Positions 7,661 through 17,001 of a stretch of DNA of 64,000 nucleotides are shown piece after piece. The notes beneath the pieces are model-generated. The model had not been told where the DNA came from. It did not search any database and saw only the letters and a program-made list of their open reading frames with translations. Numbering within the stretch: position 1 is the first letter of the stretch; each line of letters opens with the position of its first letter. A program made the translations under genes and the position numbers. Origin of the DNA: Methanolapillus ohkumae (GTDB lineage: Archaea; Halobacteriota; Methanosarcinia; Methanosarcinales; Methanosarcinaceae); NCBI RefSeq assembly GCF_032594355.1, contig NZ_CP131061.1:682001-746000 (forward strand), written 5' to 3'.

Positions 7661-9109
7661 TCAGACCTTTTTCGGGCGTCCGCGTTTCTTTTTGGGTTCG
7701 GCGTCGCCGCTTTCCTCTTCGAAAATTTCTTCTTCTTCAAAAAATTCCTCTTCTTCCACGATTTCTTCTTCCATCATGTCCGCCTTAGAACTTTTCTTCG
7801 ATTTTTTCTCCGGCTTCGCTTGAATTTCTTCATCCGCCGCCGGCTTTACTTCCGCGTCTTTGGACTTGGCCGCTGTATCTTTTTTCGGTCTTGCCTTTGG
7901 CTCAATTTTCGGCTTCGCCTCTTGATCCAATTTTCTTGAAATCAGCCGAATATCTCCCGTTCCCATCTTAATCGGTTGCCCGACAATGACGTTTTCCGTG
8001 ACACCTGCCAACTCATCCACGTTTCCGCGCATGCCGGCGTCCAACAAATGGTTCACCGTCACTTCAAAAGCGGCTCTCGCAAAGACACTTGCCTTCTCAC
8101 CGGAAATACCGTGACGGCCAATTTGCTTTACTTCCCCGTCGCTCGTCATCAAGTCGGCGACAAGCATAATGTGACGGATATCCACGTTTAAACCCTGTTC
8201 ACGCAACGTGCTTGTCGCTTCCGTGATAATCGCGTTTCGTGCGGCTTCAATCCCAAGAACCGTGTAAATTTCGCTGATGTTGTTCGTCGTTGTCCGGCGC
8301 ATGTCGACGCCCTCGATTTCAATCACTTCGCTTAAAGCCGAACCTTCTGTGTACAAAACATATTCATCGCTGTCGTTGCTCTTTCGAATCACGACACGCT
8401 TAATGTCATCAATGCCCTTAAGCGTAACATCATGAATCTTTTTCGCCAATTGAAGCAAATCCCGGTAGCGCTGGTCCTTAGGCGTTAAATCAATCTGGAA
8501 TGTGTTTTCATTCTCCTCAATGACCGCATCGGAAATCTTGTCCCTAAAAATCGCGACAATATCATTGAAATTAATCTCACGCCGAAGCATATTCTTTTCA
8601 TTGATATTGATCACAATTTTCATTTGCGCCAAATCAGTGGTTACCGAAGCGATTTGATTCACTTTCGTCGACTCAATCCGCCACGCCACCTTTTGAGCTT
8701 TGTCTCGGTCAAATGCGAAATCCATTTCCTCGTTGGGCAAATTCCGGTTGTTGCTCAAATAAATCGTCATCGTCGGCGTACTCGGAATTTTTCGGGCGTC
8801 CACAATCTCAATCAGACGCGGCAAACCAAGCGTGACGTTAATTTCCGCCACTCCTGCGTAGTGGAAAGTTCTCATGGTCATCTGTGTACCCGGCTCTCCA
8901 ATCGACTGCGCCGCAACGACGCCCGCCGCGTCACACGGCTCAATCCGAGACAACTGGTATCCTACCACCACACGGTCGATAATTTCCAAGAGTTGCTTTT
9001 CCGAAACTTCCGTCGCGATTGCATCCTCACGCAGGGTGGTAAGGATGTTTTTCGGAAGAGGAAGCCCGCCAATCATACCATCGATTTTATCCAAAGATAA
9101 TTTTGCCAT
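7661..9109 (-). CDS. rpoA2: DNA-directed RNA polymerase subunit A''
   Basis: C-terminal part of the archaeal largest RNAP subunit. The GTQMTMRTFHYAG segment (trigger-loop region) is at about residues 75-87 and the IGRHGISGEKASVFARAAFE region near 330-349. The conserved body ends near residue 395 (GDIRLISRKL). Residues 396-482 are an extra low-complexity tail: Lys/Ala/Pro-rich, then a Glu-rich block, then KKKRGRPKKV, an AT-hook-like motif. Family members usually end soon after the conserved body. The start is 2 nt after the rpoA1 stop, so it is the last gene of the polymerase operon. The genes that often follow in euryarchaea (eL30, nusA, uS12) are absent. Confidence 0.97.
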   Translation of the reverse strand: MAKLSLDKIDGMIGGLPLPKNILTTLREDAIATEVSEKQLLEIIDRVVVGYQLSRIEPCDAAGVVAAQSIGEPGTQMTMRTFHYAGVAEINVTLGLPRLIEIVDARKIPSTPTMTIYLSNNRNLPNEEMDFAFDRDKAQKVAWRIESTKVNQIASVTTDLAQMKIVININEKNMLRREINFNDIVAIFRDKISDAVIEENENTFQIDLTPKDQRYRDLLQLAKKIHDVTLKGIDDIKRVVIRKSNDSDEYVLYTEGSALSEVIEIEGVDMRRTTTNNISEIYTVLGIEAARNAIITEATSTLREQGLNVDIRHIMLVADLMTSDGEVKQIGRHGISGEKASVFARAAFEVTVNHLLDAGMRGNVDELAGVTENVIVGQPIKMGTGDIRLISRKLDQEAKPKIEPKARPKKDTAAKSKDAEVKPAADEEIQAKPEKKSKKSSKADMMEEEIVEEEEFFEEEEIFEEESGDAEPKKKRGRPKKV

Positions 9110-9111
9110 AA

Positions 9112-11766
9112 TCAGACCTCCTTTTTGGTCACAGCTCGGAAAATACGGTGAACCGCTTCGGCTTTTGCAAAGTCGCTCTTCGTCGGGTCAATTCCATCTT
9201 CACCGTACATGAATTGAACAATGACACCGCGCGTGTCCCGAACCGTCCAGTCGTGCTGAACCTCAAGATCCTGAAGCGCATTCACAAGCCGCCTTTGGAG
9301 GTAACCCGACTGCGACGTACGCACCGCCGTGTCGACCAATCCTTCACGGCCGCCGATAGAGTGGAAGAAGTATTCGGTTGGATTTAAACCGCTCTTGTAA
9401 CTGGATTTCACGAATCCGTGCGCGTCTGCGCCCAGGTCCCCGCGCTCAAAGTGCGGAAGCGTCCGGTTGCGGTAACCTCTGTTAATTCGTGCTCCACGAA
9501 CGGCTTGCTGGCCGACACAAGCTGCCATCTGCGTAATGTTCAAAATCGAACCACGCGCTCCTGACCGTGCCATCATAGCCGCCGGATTTTCAAGACCCAT
9601 GTGCGCATCCGCAATCTTTCCGGATTTGTCACGCGCTTTACCGAGTTCCTGCATAATCCGCATTTCAATGGTTTCATCCAATGTTCTTCCCGGTAACGGC
9701 TCCAATTCTTCCGCTTCATACGCTCGAATCAGCCCTTTCACGGTTTCTTCCGCCGTTGTCAGCGCCATGTTGATTTGAGCCTTCGCTTCTGCCGGAATGT
9801 CTTCATCCGCAATACCAAAACTCAATCCCGTTCGCATAACCGCCCGAATCGCTAATTTAGTCACATCGTCGACGAACTGTGCGCCGCGGGTGGTTCCGTA
9901 TTCTTTGATGATGGTGTCCAAAATTTTGCCTTTAAAGGCTCCCATCGCCATTTCATCAATGGTTCCGGCCAACAGCTCCCCATCCTCAATCATCACATAA
10001 GCATCGGTTTTTTTGTCTTCTTCCACATCTTTTGTTCCGACTTCGGAGGAGAACGACACATTGAGTCCTTCCGGCAAAATTTGACTGAAAATCTGTTTTC
10101 CGGTCCAGTACGGATTGCCGGCATCATCGTTTCCGGCCGGTGCCGGAAGCTCACGAATATCGGTTTTACGAAGCAAGTCGAGCGCATCGTCTTTGTTAAT
10201 GCGTCCGGTCACAGGATTATCTTTTCGAGTCAGCAAGAACATACCTGAAATGTGGTCGTGAATGCCGCCGACAATCGGGCCGCCGAAACGTGGCGATAAA
10301 ATGTTTTCCTGAACCTGAAGAAGGATTTTCGCTTCTGCCCGGGCCTCTTCGGTTTGAAGAACGTGCATGTTCATTTCATCTCCGTCAAAGTCAGCGTTGT
10401 ATGGCGGGCAAACCGCCGGATTCATACGGAATGTTTTTCCATCTAAAACCTTCACGCTGTGCGCCATAATACTCATTTTGTGCAAAGACGGCTGACGGTT
10501 GAAAAGAACAACGTCCCCATCCCGCAAATGCCGCTCGACAATCCAGCCGAACTCTAATTTTTCGCACAAATCTTCCGTATTAATGTCGGAAATCTTGATA
10601 CGGCCGCCATCCGCACGAATCACATAGTTCGCGCCCGGATAATTGGTCGGGCCGCGGCGAATGTGGTCCTTTAAGAAATCAATGTTGCGCTCCGTCACGT
10701 GTTCCGGAATGGTTAAAATGAGTGCGATTGGGAGCGGAACTCCAACCTCATTGATGCTCAAATCCGGGTCCGGAGAAATAACGGTACGGGCGGAGAAGTT
10801 GACACGTTTACCGGACAAACTGCCTCTGAAACGTCCTTCTTTTCCTTTCAGCCGCTGGGAAAGCGTCTTTAAAGGACGGCCGGATCGGTGGCGTGCCGGC
10901 GGAATTCCTGAGACCGAGTTGTCAAAGAAGGTGGTTACGTGATACTGGAGAAGTTCCCACAAGTCTTCAATAATGAGTTGTGGAGCACCCGCATCCCGGT
11001 TTTCTTGGAAGCGCTGGTTAATCCGGATAATGTCGACCAACTTGTGCGTCAAGTCGTCTTCACTGCGCTGTCCGGATTCCAAAGTGATGGATGGGCGAAC
11101 CGTCACCGGTGGAACCGGAAGAACCGTGAGGATCATCCATTCCGGGCGGGCGTTGTCCGGGTCCATGCCAATCACACGGATGTCTTCATCCGGAATATTC
11201 TCAAAGCGGTCCCGAATTTCGGTCGGCGTCAAACGCTCGCCGTTTTCAATGTATTCGGTCGGCTTTTCGAATTTAATGTCGCCTTGCTCGGCGCCGCAGT
11301 ACGGGCATTCTTTCGCTTTACTGGCTTCCTTATATACTTCGTTAATCAAGTCGTCCGGCATTTGTCCGATGTCTTTTAAAGAACCGAGGTAAGCCAAATA
11401 ATCCGCTTTTTGATTCTCTTTTAAGAGGAGGCGGCTGCATTTGCAGCAAACCGACCGGAGCAATTTGCGGATGGTTTTGTTAAAACCGACGTGAATCACC
11501 GGGACGACCAACTCAATGTGGCCGAAGTGGCCCGGACATTCGCCGGCTTTGGAGTGGCAGGTTTTACATTTCAGTCCCGGGTCAATGACACCAAGACGGG
11601 TGTCCATCAATCCCATCTCAATCGGAAAACCGTCCTCATCATATGTATCGGCGGTAATCACGTTCGTCGCACTCATATTTCTGATTTCTTTGGGGGAAAG
11701 CAGACCGAATTTAATCGCAGAAACTCTTTTCGGAATCTGCTGAACTCTTCTCGTAGACGGAATCAT
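9112..11766 (-). CDS. rpoA1: DNA-directed RNA polymerase subunit A'
   Basis: N-terminal part of the archaeal largest subunit, 884 aa, usual length. It carries the N-terminal zinc site (CKTCHSKAGECPGHFGH), a second CPYCG-type site, and the catalytic NADFDGDEMNMHV loop with three Mg-binding Asp residues. The C-terminal part has the bridge-helix segment GARGSILNITQM. The start ATG overlaps the rpoB1 stop by one base (TAATG), which implies translational coupling. Confidence 0.98.
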   Translation of the reverse strand: MIPSTRRVQQIPKRVSAIKFGLLSPKEIRNMSATNVITADTYDEDGFPIEMGLMDTRLGVIDPGLKCKTCHSKAGECPGHFGHIELVVPVIHVGFNKTIRKLLRSVCCKCSRLLLKENQKADYLAYLGSLKDIGQMPDDLINEVYKEASKAKECPYCGAEQGDIKFEKPTEYIENGERLTPTEIRDRFENIPDEDIRVIGMDPDNARPEWMILTVLPVPPVTVRPSITLESGQRSEDDLTHKLVDIIRINQRFQENRDAGAPQLIIEDLWELLQYHVTTFFDNSVSGIPPARHRSGRPLKTLSQRLKGKEGRFRGSLSGKRVNFSARTVISPDPDLSINEVGVPLPIALILTIPEHVTERNIDFLKDHIRRGPTNYPGANYVIRADGGRIKISDINTEDLCEKLEFGWIVERHLRDGDVVLFNRQPSLHKMSIMAHSVKVLDGKTFRMNPAVCPPYNADFDGDEMNMHVLQTEEARAEAKILLQVQENILSPRFGGPIVGGIHDHISGMFLLTRKDNPVTGRINKDDALDLLRKTDIRELPAPAGNDDAGNPYWTGKQIFSQILPEGLNVSFSSEVGTKDVEEDKKTDAYVMIEDGELLAGTIDEMAMGAFKGKILDTIIKEYGTTRGAQFVDDVTKLAIRAVMRTGLSFGIADEDIPAEAKAQINMALTTAEETVKGLIRAYEAEELEPLPGRTLDETIEMRIMQELGKARDKSGKIADAHMGLENPAAMMARSGARGSILNITQMAACVGQQAVRGARINRGYRNRTLPHFERGDLGADAHGFVKSSYKSGLNPTEYFFHSIGGREGLVDTAVRTSQSGYLQRRLVNALQDLEVQHDWTVRDTRGVIVQFMYGEDGIDPTKSDFAKAEAVHRIFRAVTKKEV

Positions 11767-13595
11767 TATACCGCATCCTCAAGTTTTAATCTCGGCGCAA
11801 CACCGAGAGATTTAATTTCATCAAGCAGAAGCTTAAACGAATAACTCATTTCGACCAGGTAGATATCGGTGTCCGCGCCGCAGTTCGGGCAGACCGCCAA
11901 ATTTCTCTGTTTGTCAAACGTCGCGATCATACCGCAAGCACTGCAAACATATTCTTCATCCTTGTCGGACTCTTCCAATAATCTTTCTTTTAAACACATG
12001 GCAGCTCCATGTCCGACCAAAACGTCGCGCTCCATTTCTCCGAAACGAAGACCTCCTTCACGGGCACGTCCTTCCGTCGGCTGGCGGGTGAGCACCTGAA
12101 CCGGACCGCGGGACCGGGCATGCATTTTGGAGGTGACCATGTGGTGCAGTTTTTGGTACAGAATCACACCGACGAACACATCGGCCGGAATCATTTTTCC
12201 GGTGACGCCGTCATAGAAAATTTCTTTTCCGGTATGGGCAAATCCGTGTTCTTTGAGAGATTTGCGGAGTTTGTCTTCATTGTCACCGTTTTCCGCTGCC
12301 GTAAAGGCGGTCGCGTCAATCCGGCGTCCTTCCATGGACCCGACTTTTCCGCCAATCATTTCAAGAACGTGTCCGACCGTCATACGGGACGGAATCGCGT
12401 GCGGATTAATCATAAGGTCGGGAGACAGGCCCGATTCGGTAAACGGCATGTCGGCAATGTTCACTTTCAGGCCAATCACACCTTTCTGTCCATGACGGGA
12501 CGCAAACTTGTCGCCGATGTCGGGAATTCTTTCATCCCGAACCTTGACTTTCGCAAGCCGGGTTCCGTTGATGGACTCGGTTAAAATAACGGTGTCCACA
12601 ACTCCTTTTTCATTGGAGCGCATCGTGACTGAACTTTCCCGGCGCTGGTGTCCGAATCCGGCGTCAAGTCCCGCGTTTTCTTCCAAAAATCTCGGCGGGC
12701 TTGTTTTTCCGATTAAAACGGCATTTGGAGCGGCATATGTTTCCGGGTTGACCAAACCATCTTCATCCAGTTCGGCGTAGGCTTCATGGCTTCTTGCGCC
12801 GCGGTATTCCGAGTCGGGGATTTCGAATTTGTCTTCTTGTCCGCCCGGGTAGCGGCGTTCTTCGCCTTCAAACGTCCGGATAAAGTGGCTGCGGCCAAGG
12901 CCGCGTTCTATGGACCCCCGGTTGAAAACGAGTGCGTCTTCAATGTTGTAGCCCTCGTATGATAAAATCGCGACCACGAAATTTTGTCCGGCCGGCCGCT
13001 CATCAAATCCGATGGATTCACACGTTTGCGTGTAAGTCATCGCTTTTTGCGGGTAGTGCAAAATATTGGCGCGGGTGTCGGGTCGTAATTTGTGGTTTGC
13101 GGACGACACACCGATACACTGCTTAATCATGGCGGCGCCCATCGTACATCTCGGTGCCGCGTTGTGTTCCGGATATGGAATCATGCCGGAGCAAATACCC
13201 AAAATCAAATCCGGGGACAGTTCCAGATGCGTGTGTTTGGGGGTGAGGTCGCGTTCATGAATTCCAATGAGTGTGTTTTCTTCTTCTTCGGCATCTAAGT
13301 ATTCGACAAAACCCATGTTGACTAAGTCGTCAAAGGTCAGTTCGCCGTTTTTTAACTTTTCAACATGGTCGTTTGTAACCATTGTTTTTCCGTTTTCCAC
13401 GACCAAAAGCGGGCGTCTGGCCCGTCCGATGTCGGTGGAAATAATCACTTCTTTGGTGTGTTCCAAAAAGGCAACGTTGACTTGCCGGGAGAGACGTCCT
13501 TCACGCCGTGCATCCCGAATATTGGAGACCAACGCTTCCGGATCGTCATGCGTTCCGATGAGTTCTCCGTCTAAAAATATCTTTGATTGAATCAT
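11766..13595 (-). CDS. rpoB1: DNA-directed RNA polymerase subunit B'
   Basis: C-terminal half of the split RNAP second subunit, 609 aa. Visible features are the KVRDERIPDIGDKFASRHGQKG motif region, the GGLRFGEMERD segment, and a C-terminal zinc ribbon (CSACG...CPNCG). Subunit B is split in two genes in methanogens, as here. Its ATG overlaps the rpoB2 TGA (ATGA arrangement), and it runs directly into rpoA1. Confidence 0.98.
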   Translation of the reverse strand: MIQSKIFLDGELIGTHDDPEALVSNIRDARREGRLSRQVNVAFLEHTKEVIISTDIGRARRPLLVVENGKTMVTNDHVEKLKNGELTFDDLVNMGFVEYLDAEEEENTLIGIHERDLTPKHTHLELSPDLILGICSGMIPYPEHNAAPRCTMGAAMIKQCIGVSSANHKLRPDTRANILHYPQKAMTYTQTCESIGFDERPAGQNFVVAILSYEGYNIEDALVFNRGSIERGLGRSHFIRTFEGEERRYPGGQEDKFEIPDSEYRGARSHEAYAELDEDGLVNPETYAAPNAVLIGKTSPPRFLEENAGLDAGFGHQRRESSVTMRSNEKGVVDTVILTESINGTRLAKVKVRDERIPDIGDKFASRHGQKGVIGLKVNIADMPFTESGLSPDLMINPHAIPSRMTVGHVLEMIGGKVGSMEGRRIDATAFTAAENGDNEDKLRKSLKEHGFAHTGKEIFYDGVTGKMIPADVFVGVILYQKLHHMVTSKMHARSRGPVQVLTRQPTEGRAREGGLRFGEMERDVLVGHGAAMCLKERLLEESDKDEEYVCSACGMIATFDKQRNLAVCPNCGADTDIYLVEMSYSFKLLLDEIKSLGVAPRLKLEDAV

Positions 13596-15292
13596 TCGTC
13601 CATTCCCCCATCGTAATCCATTCCGCCCAAAAAGTCATCGACATCATCAGCCGGCCGGGAAGGTCCGGATGTGTGTCCGGCATCGTCGTCGCCGAATTCT
13701 TCGGGTTTTTTGGTTCCGGCTTTTTCTTCAAATTCGCTTTCAAACTCTTCTTTTTCATGGTCAGCGTATTTGATTTCAACAACTTCCGGCTGAATGAACC
13801 GGAATTTCTCAACGCCCATTCCGTAAAGCAATTGTTTGATGGGTTCCACATCGTCGGTTCCGGTGGATAACTCCACCATTTCGGCAAAGTTTTTCACGAG
13901 ACCGCAGTTGGGACCTTCCGGAGTTTCCGAGGGGCAAAGCCGTCCCCACTGGGTCGGGTGCAAGTCACGGGCTTCAAAGTGCGGTTGCGCACGGGAAAGC
14001 GGGGAAATCACACGGCGAAGATGGGAAAGTGTGGAAATGTGGTCGTTGCGGTCCAAAAGCTGAGACACACCGGTCCGTCCGCCGACCCAGTTTCCGGTGG
14101 CAAGCGGGTGTTGGAGGCGGTCGGTGAGAACGTCCGCGCGAACAATCGTGGCCACGTTTAATTCGCGGTTACGCATGTTGGCACGTTCGAGTTGGTATTT
14201 AATGTCGCGGGACAAGCGGTTAAAAGAGACACGGAAAAGGTCTTCCATAAGGTCGCCGGCGAGTTTGAGCCGTTTGTTGGAATAGTGGTCTTTGTCGTCT
14301 TCGTCTCGTTTTCCAAGCGCCAATTCAAAACAGGATTCGGCCATTCGGGCCAGGAAATTGGCTTTGGAAATGCGGTCGTCGGGCCGGTCTCCCAGGTGCG
14401 GAAGGAGGTAGCGGTCCAAAACGTAGTTCGCGCGTTTGATTTGATATTCTTTGGCTTGTCCGGCGGCAACGCGTGTTCCGATTTTTTCAATCGCGGCTTG
14501 CATCGAGTCGACTTCCGCCTCATCTAAGTTTTCAAGCATGAATTTAACAATTTCAGGGTCGCCGGAAACGGCAGTCACGATGTCTTGATCGGTGACAATC
14601 CCAAGCGCCCGAATCAATGTGATGAAATTGAGACGTCCGGTGATGGAGGGGAAGGATACCTCCAAGAGAGATTTGCGTCCGCGTTCGACAACAACGAGGG
14701 CACGGTAGCCTTTCTTTTGAGAGAAGACTTTTGCGACTTCGATTTTGTCGCCATAGCGTTCACCGTATTCGGTTAAAATTTTGTTGGGCGCTAAGTCCTC
14801 CAATGTCATGACGACACGTTCGGTTCCGCCGACAATGAAGTATCCGCCGCAGTCGAGGGGATCTTCACCATGCTTTATTTTTTCTTCGGTGTTCATACTG
14901 ATTAAGTTGCAGACTTTGGATTTGAGCATAATCGGAAGCTGTCCGATATTGGCTTCGGTCGGCTCTTCATAATTTTCAATGCCGTCTCGAACCACCATCA
15001 TCTGAAGGTAAAGGGGCGCGGAATAGGATAAATTCCGGAGGCGGGCTTCATTGGGGTAAAGCGGTTCAATCGCGCCGTCGGCTTCTTTGACAACCGGCAC
15101 GCCCACTCGGATTTTTCCGAGTTTTAAATAAGTTCCTTCAATATCGGTTTCAATAATTCTTTGTTCATCGATGATTTTTTGAAGTCCCGAATCCAAGAAT
15201 TTATTAAAGGAATCGATATGATGCTGGACAATTTTTTCCTGGGTGAAATAGTATTTCGCCAGGGTACGCGTATCTAATGTAATAGTGAGCAC
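13592..15292 (-). CDS. rpoB2: DNA-directed RNA polymerase subunit B''
   Basis: N-terminal half of the split RNAP second subunit, 566 aa. The N-terminus (LDTRTLAKYYFTQEKIVQH), the GGYFIVGGTERV motif and the STLSHLRRVISPLSR fork region followed by ARDLHPTQWGRLCPSETPEG are all present. The last 50 or so residues are an acidic Asp/Glu/Gly-rich tail not typical of the family. The start appears to be GTG at 15292. It opens the B''-B'-A'-A'' cluster. Unlike in relatives, rpoH is not immediately upstream but 0.95 kb away. Confidence 0.96.
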   Translation of the reverse strand: MLTITLDTRTLAKYYFTQEKIVQHHIDSFNKFLDSGLQKIIDEQRIIETDIEGTYLKLGKIRVGVPVVKEADGAIEPLYPNEARLRNLSYSAPLYLQMMVVRDGIENYEEPTEANIGQLPIMLKSKVCNLISMNTEEKIKHGEDPLDCGGYFIVGGTERVVMTLEDLAPNKILTEYGERYGDKIEVAKVFSQKKGYRALVVVERGRKSLLEVSFPSITGRLNFITLIRALGIVTDQDIVTAVSGDPEIVKFMLENLDEAEVDSMQAAIEKIGTRVAAGQAKEYQIKRANYVLDRYLLPHLGDRPDDRISKANFLARMAESCFELALGKRDEDDKDHYSNKRLKLAGDLMEDLFRVSFNRLSRDIKYQLERANMRNRELNVATIVRADVLTDRLQHPLATGNWVGGRTGVSQLLDRNDHISTLSHLRRVISPLSRAQPHFEARDLHPTQWGRLCPSETPEGPNCGLVKNFAEMVELSTGTDDVEPIKQLLYGMGVEKFRFIQPEVVEIKYADHEKEEFESEFEEKAGTKKPEEFGDDDAGHTSGPSRPADDVDDFLGGMDYDGGMDE

Positions 15293-16243
15293 CTTCTTTG
15301 ATTTTTAGAGATTTTCCCAAAAATTTTTTTGATTATATTTCTTTTCGATTTTTGAGATGTTTTCAAGCGTCGATACAGTATTGTTCCTGTGTTGTTTTTC
15401 TCAGCGGATTATTTTGACCGGCCGCAAATGTTTATTTTTGCGACAAATCAATTTTAAAAGCTGATTTTTGGAATTTTGTAAACGGGTTGATGTTCATTTC
15501 AGATTTGTTTTTTATGTCGATTGATTTTGATTATGTTTGCTAATATTTGTTGAATTATTTGTTGAATTATTTTTTAATTATTTGTTGAATCATTTGCTAA
15601 ATTATTTTTATTAAATCATTTGTGTTATGATATGAATTCATTTTTTATCAAAAATTGATAAACAGGATACATTTTGATTGGAAATTTTGTTCAGGATTTT
15701 TCAATCATTCTAACCTGATTTCTGGGGCATTTCGCACATGTTTGGCTGCCCGGATGTCCGAATCGGACCTTTGAATTTTTAGTATTCATAAAAAGCGATT
15801 GAGAAACCGCAAAAGAGTGGGGGGTTATGCCCGGATTTTTCGCAAGAGACAAACATTTGTTTTCATAAACCGCATGCTCAAGTAAATGATCTGATTGCGT
15901 TTTATGATTTCGCGTTAAAAAAGAAAATATTGTTTCAACTCCTTGGAACAGAGCACCGCAAGCAGCGGAAAGTCTGTAAGCGTGAGGCGTTTTCAAACTA
16001 TTTTGATGAAAAGCGAACATGTCAAATGTGTTAAATGTGGAAAATTTTTCAAACATTTATTTGTCCCGACACGGCCGGCCGCATCTAAATGCAAATCATC
16101 GCTCTTTTCCTGAAAATCCGCTGTTTGCAAACAATATGCCCAAAAAACATCTTCAGAACGTCTTTTTAAAAAAGGGGCGAAAGAGTTTACTTTTGCAGGA
16201 TTTGAAAAAGTGAAGAACTTGAATTTGATTTGACCGATTTTGT
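15293..16243. other. 0.95-kb gap between rpoH and rpoB2
   Basis: In most euryarchaea rpoH directly precedes rpoB2. Here the gap begins with AT-rich DNA containing repeated TTGTTGAATTATTT-type units (15545-15610), then a region of higher GC (about 15700-16010) with short GC stems, then more AT-rich DNA. One open frame on the minus strand (15691-16020) is listed separately. A CVKCGKFFKH-like zinc-ribbon stretch reads on the plus strand near 16025-16060 but stops soon. The region looks like an insertion or gene remnants. Confidence 0.5.
15691..16020 (-). CDS. Doubtful small ORF between rpoH and rpoB2
   Basis: An open frame of about 109 codons from the ATG at 16020 (extendable to 16056) to TGA. 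I do not recognise it. It has a CAKCPRNQ segment near the C-terminus that could be half of a zinc site, and GC content higher than its flanks. No Shine-Dalgarno is evident. It could be a lineage-specific gene, a decayed gene, or a fortuitous frame over a structured RNA. Confidence 0.25.
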   Translation of the reverse strand: MFAFHQNSLKTPHAYRLSAACGALFQGVETIFSFLTRNHKTQSDHLLEHAVYENKCLSLAKNPGITPHSFAVSQSLFMNTKNSKVRFGHPGSQTCAKCPRNQVRMIEKS

Positions 16244-16489
16244 TTATTCAATGATTCCGATAACGAGCCGATAGTAATAGGCTTCCGTCGCGGTTTGACT
16301 TTTTCTTGTAATCTTGACGACATCGCCGAGCTTGGCCCCGATTTCATTCACGATCGGGTCGTCGACTCGGATTTTGGGAAGCTGCTCTTTTTCAATCGAG
16401 TAGGCTAAAAGTAAATCGGCAACTTCATCGTCGTCTATGATTTCGTGATATGGGACCGATTCATGATCAAGCAGTTTAAACTTTGTCAA
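16244..16489 (-). CDS. rpoH: DNA-directed RNA polymerase subunit H
   Basis: An 81-aa homologue of the C-terminal domain of eukaryotic RPB5. Typical features are the N-terminal HESVPYHEII, then EKEQLPKIRVDDPI and a C-terminal YYYRLVI segment. The start is TTG at 16489 with an excellent Shine-Dalgarno (GGGAGGAG) 7-8 nt upstream. A TATA-like ATTATAATT lies near 16557-16565. It is transcribed toward rpoB2. Confidence 0.95.
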   Translation of the reverse strand: MTKFKLLDHESVPYHEIIDDDEVADLLLAYSIEKEQLPKIRVDDPIVNEIGAKLGDVVKITRKSQTATEAYYYRLVIGIIE

Positions 16490-16652
16490 ATCGTTCTCCT
16501 CCCGGAAAAATTATTTCTTTGGCACAAGAATTTTAAGAAAAATCATCCGTTGTCCTGCAATTATAATATCAGGTCTTATTATATGATCTTAATTATAATT
16601 GAGATAACACTCGGCGATGATTCCATCTTGTCCATCAAACATGTTAAAAAAA

Positions 16653-16729
16653 TGGCGGGCCCATAGGGATTTGAACCCTAGGCCGACTGGTTAAAAGCCA
16701 GTCGCTCTTCCTGGCTGAGCTATGGGCCC
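16653..16729 (-). tRNA. tRNA-Lys (TTT), CCA encoded
   Basis: A cloverleaf on the minus strand: acceptor GGGCCCA/TGGGCCC, anticodon stem ACTGG/CCAGT around loop CTTTTAA (anticodon TTT), T arm with GGTTCAAATCC. The discriminator is G and CCA is encoded directly after it (forward TGG at 16653-16655), unlike the other tRNAs in this window. Confidence 0.95.
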
Positions 16730-17001
16730 CGAATGTTGATTTATGTTGTAGTTCTGAAGTAGAACGTAAAACATATTTGTCGTATTTATATGTTTTGGCT
16801 TGCGGATGGATGTCTTCAAAAAAAGGGGTGGTATATCAGGATAAATCATTTTAAATCGAAATCATTTTTTAAAAAATGTCTTGGGAACATATATAATCCA
16901 TGACTTTTAGTTTAAACACGTTTTATCCTTTTTAATGATTTTTTCATTTTTTTTCGGAATTTACCCTTATTTCATTTCAAGTTTTATTTCAAGTGAGAAT
17001 T

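Noticed and set aside
8624..15000. Long open frames on the plus strand across the RNA polymerase genes
   Set aside because: They are antisense shadows of the well-supported minus-strand genes and show no recognisable proteins.
15860..16010. Possible RNase P RNA (a GGAAAGTCTG string resembles its conserved region I)
   Set aside because: The matching 3' conserved regions and the long GC-rich helices are not found, and an open frame covers the opposite strand.
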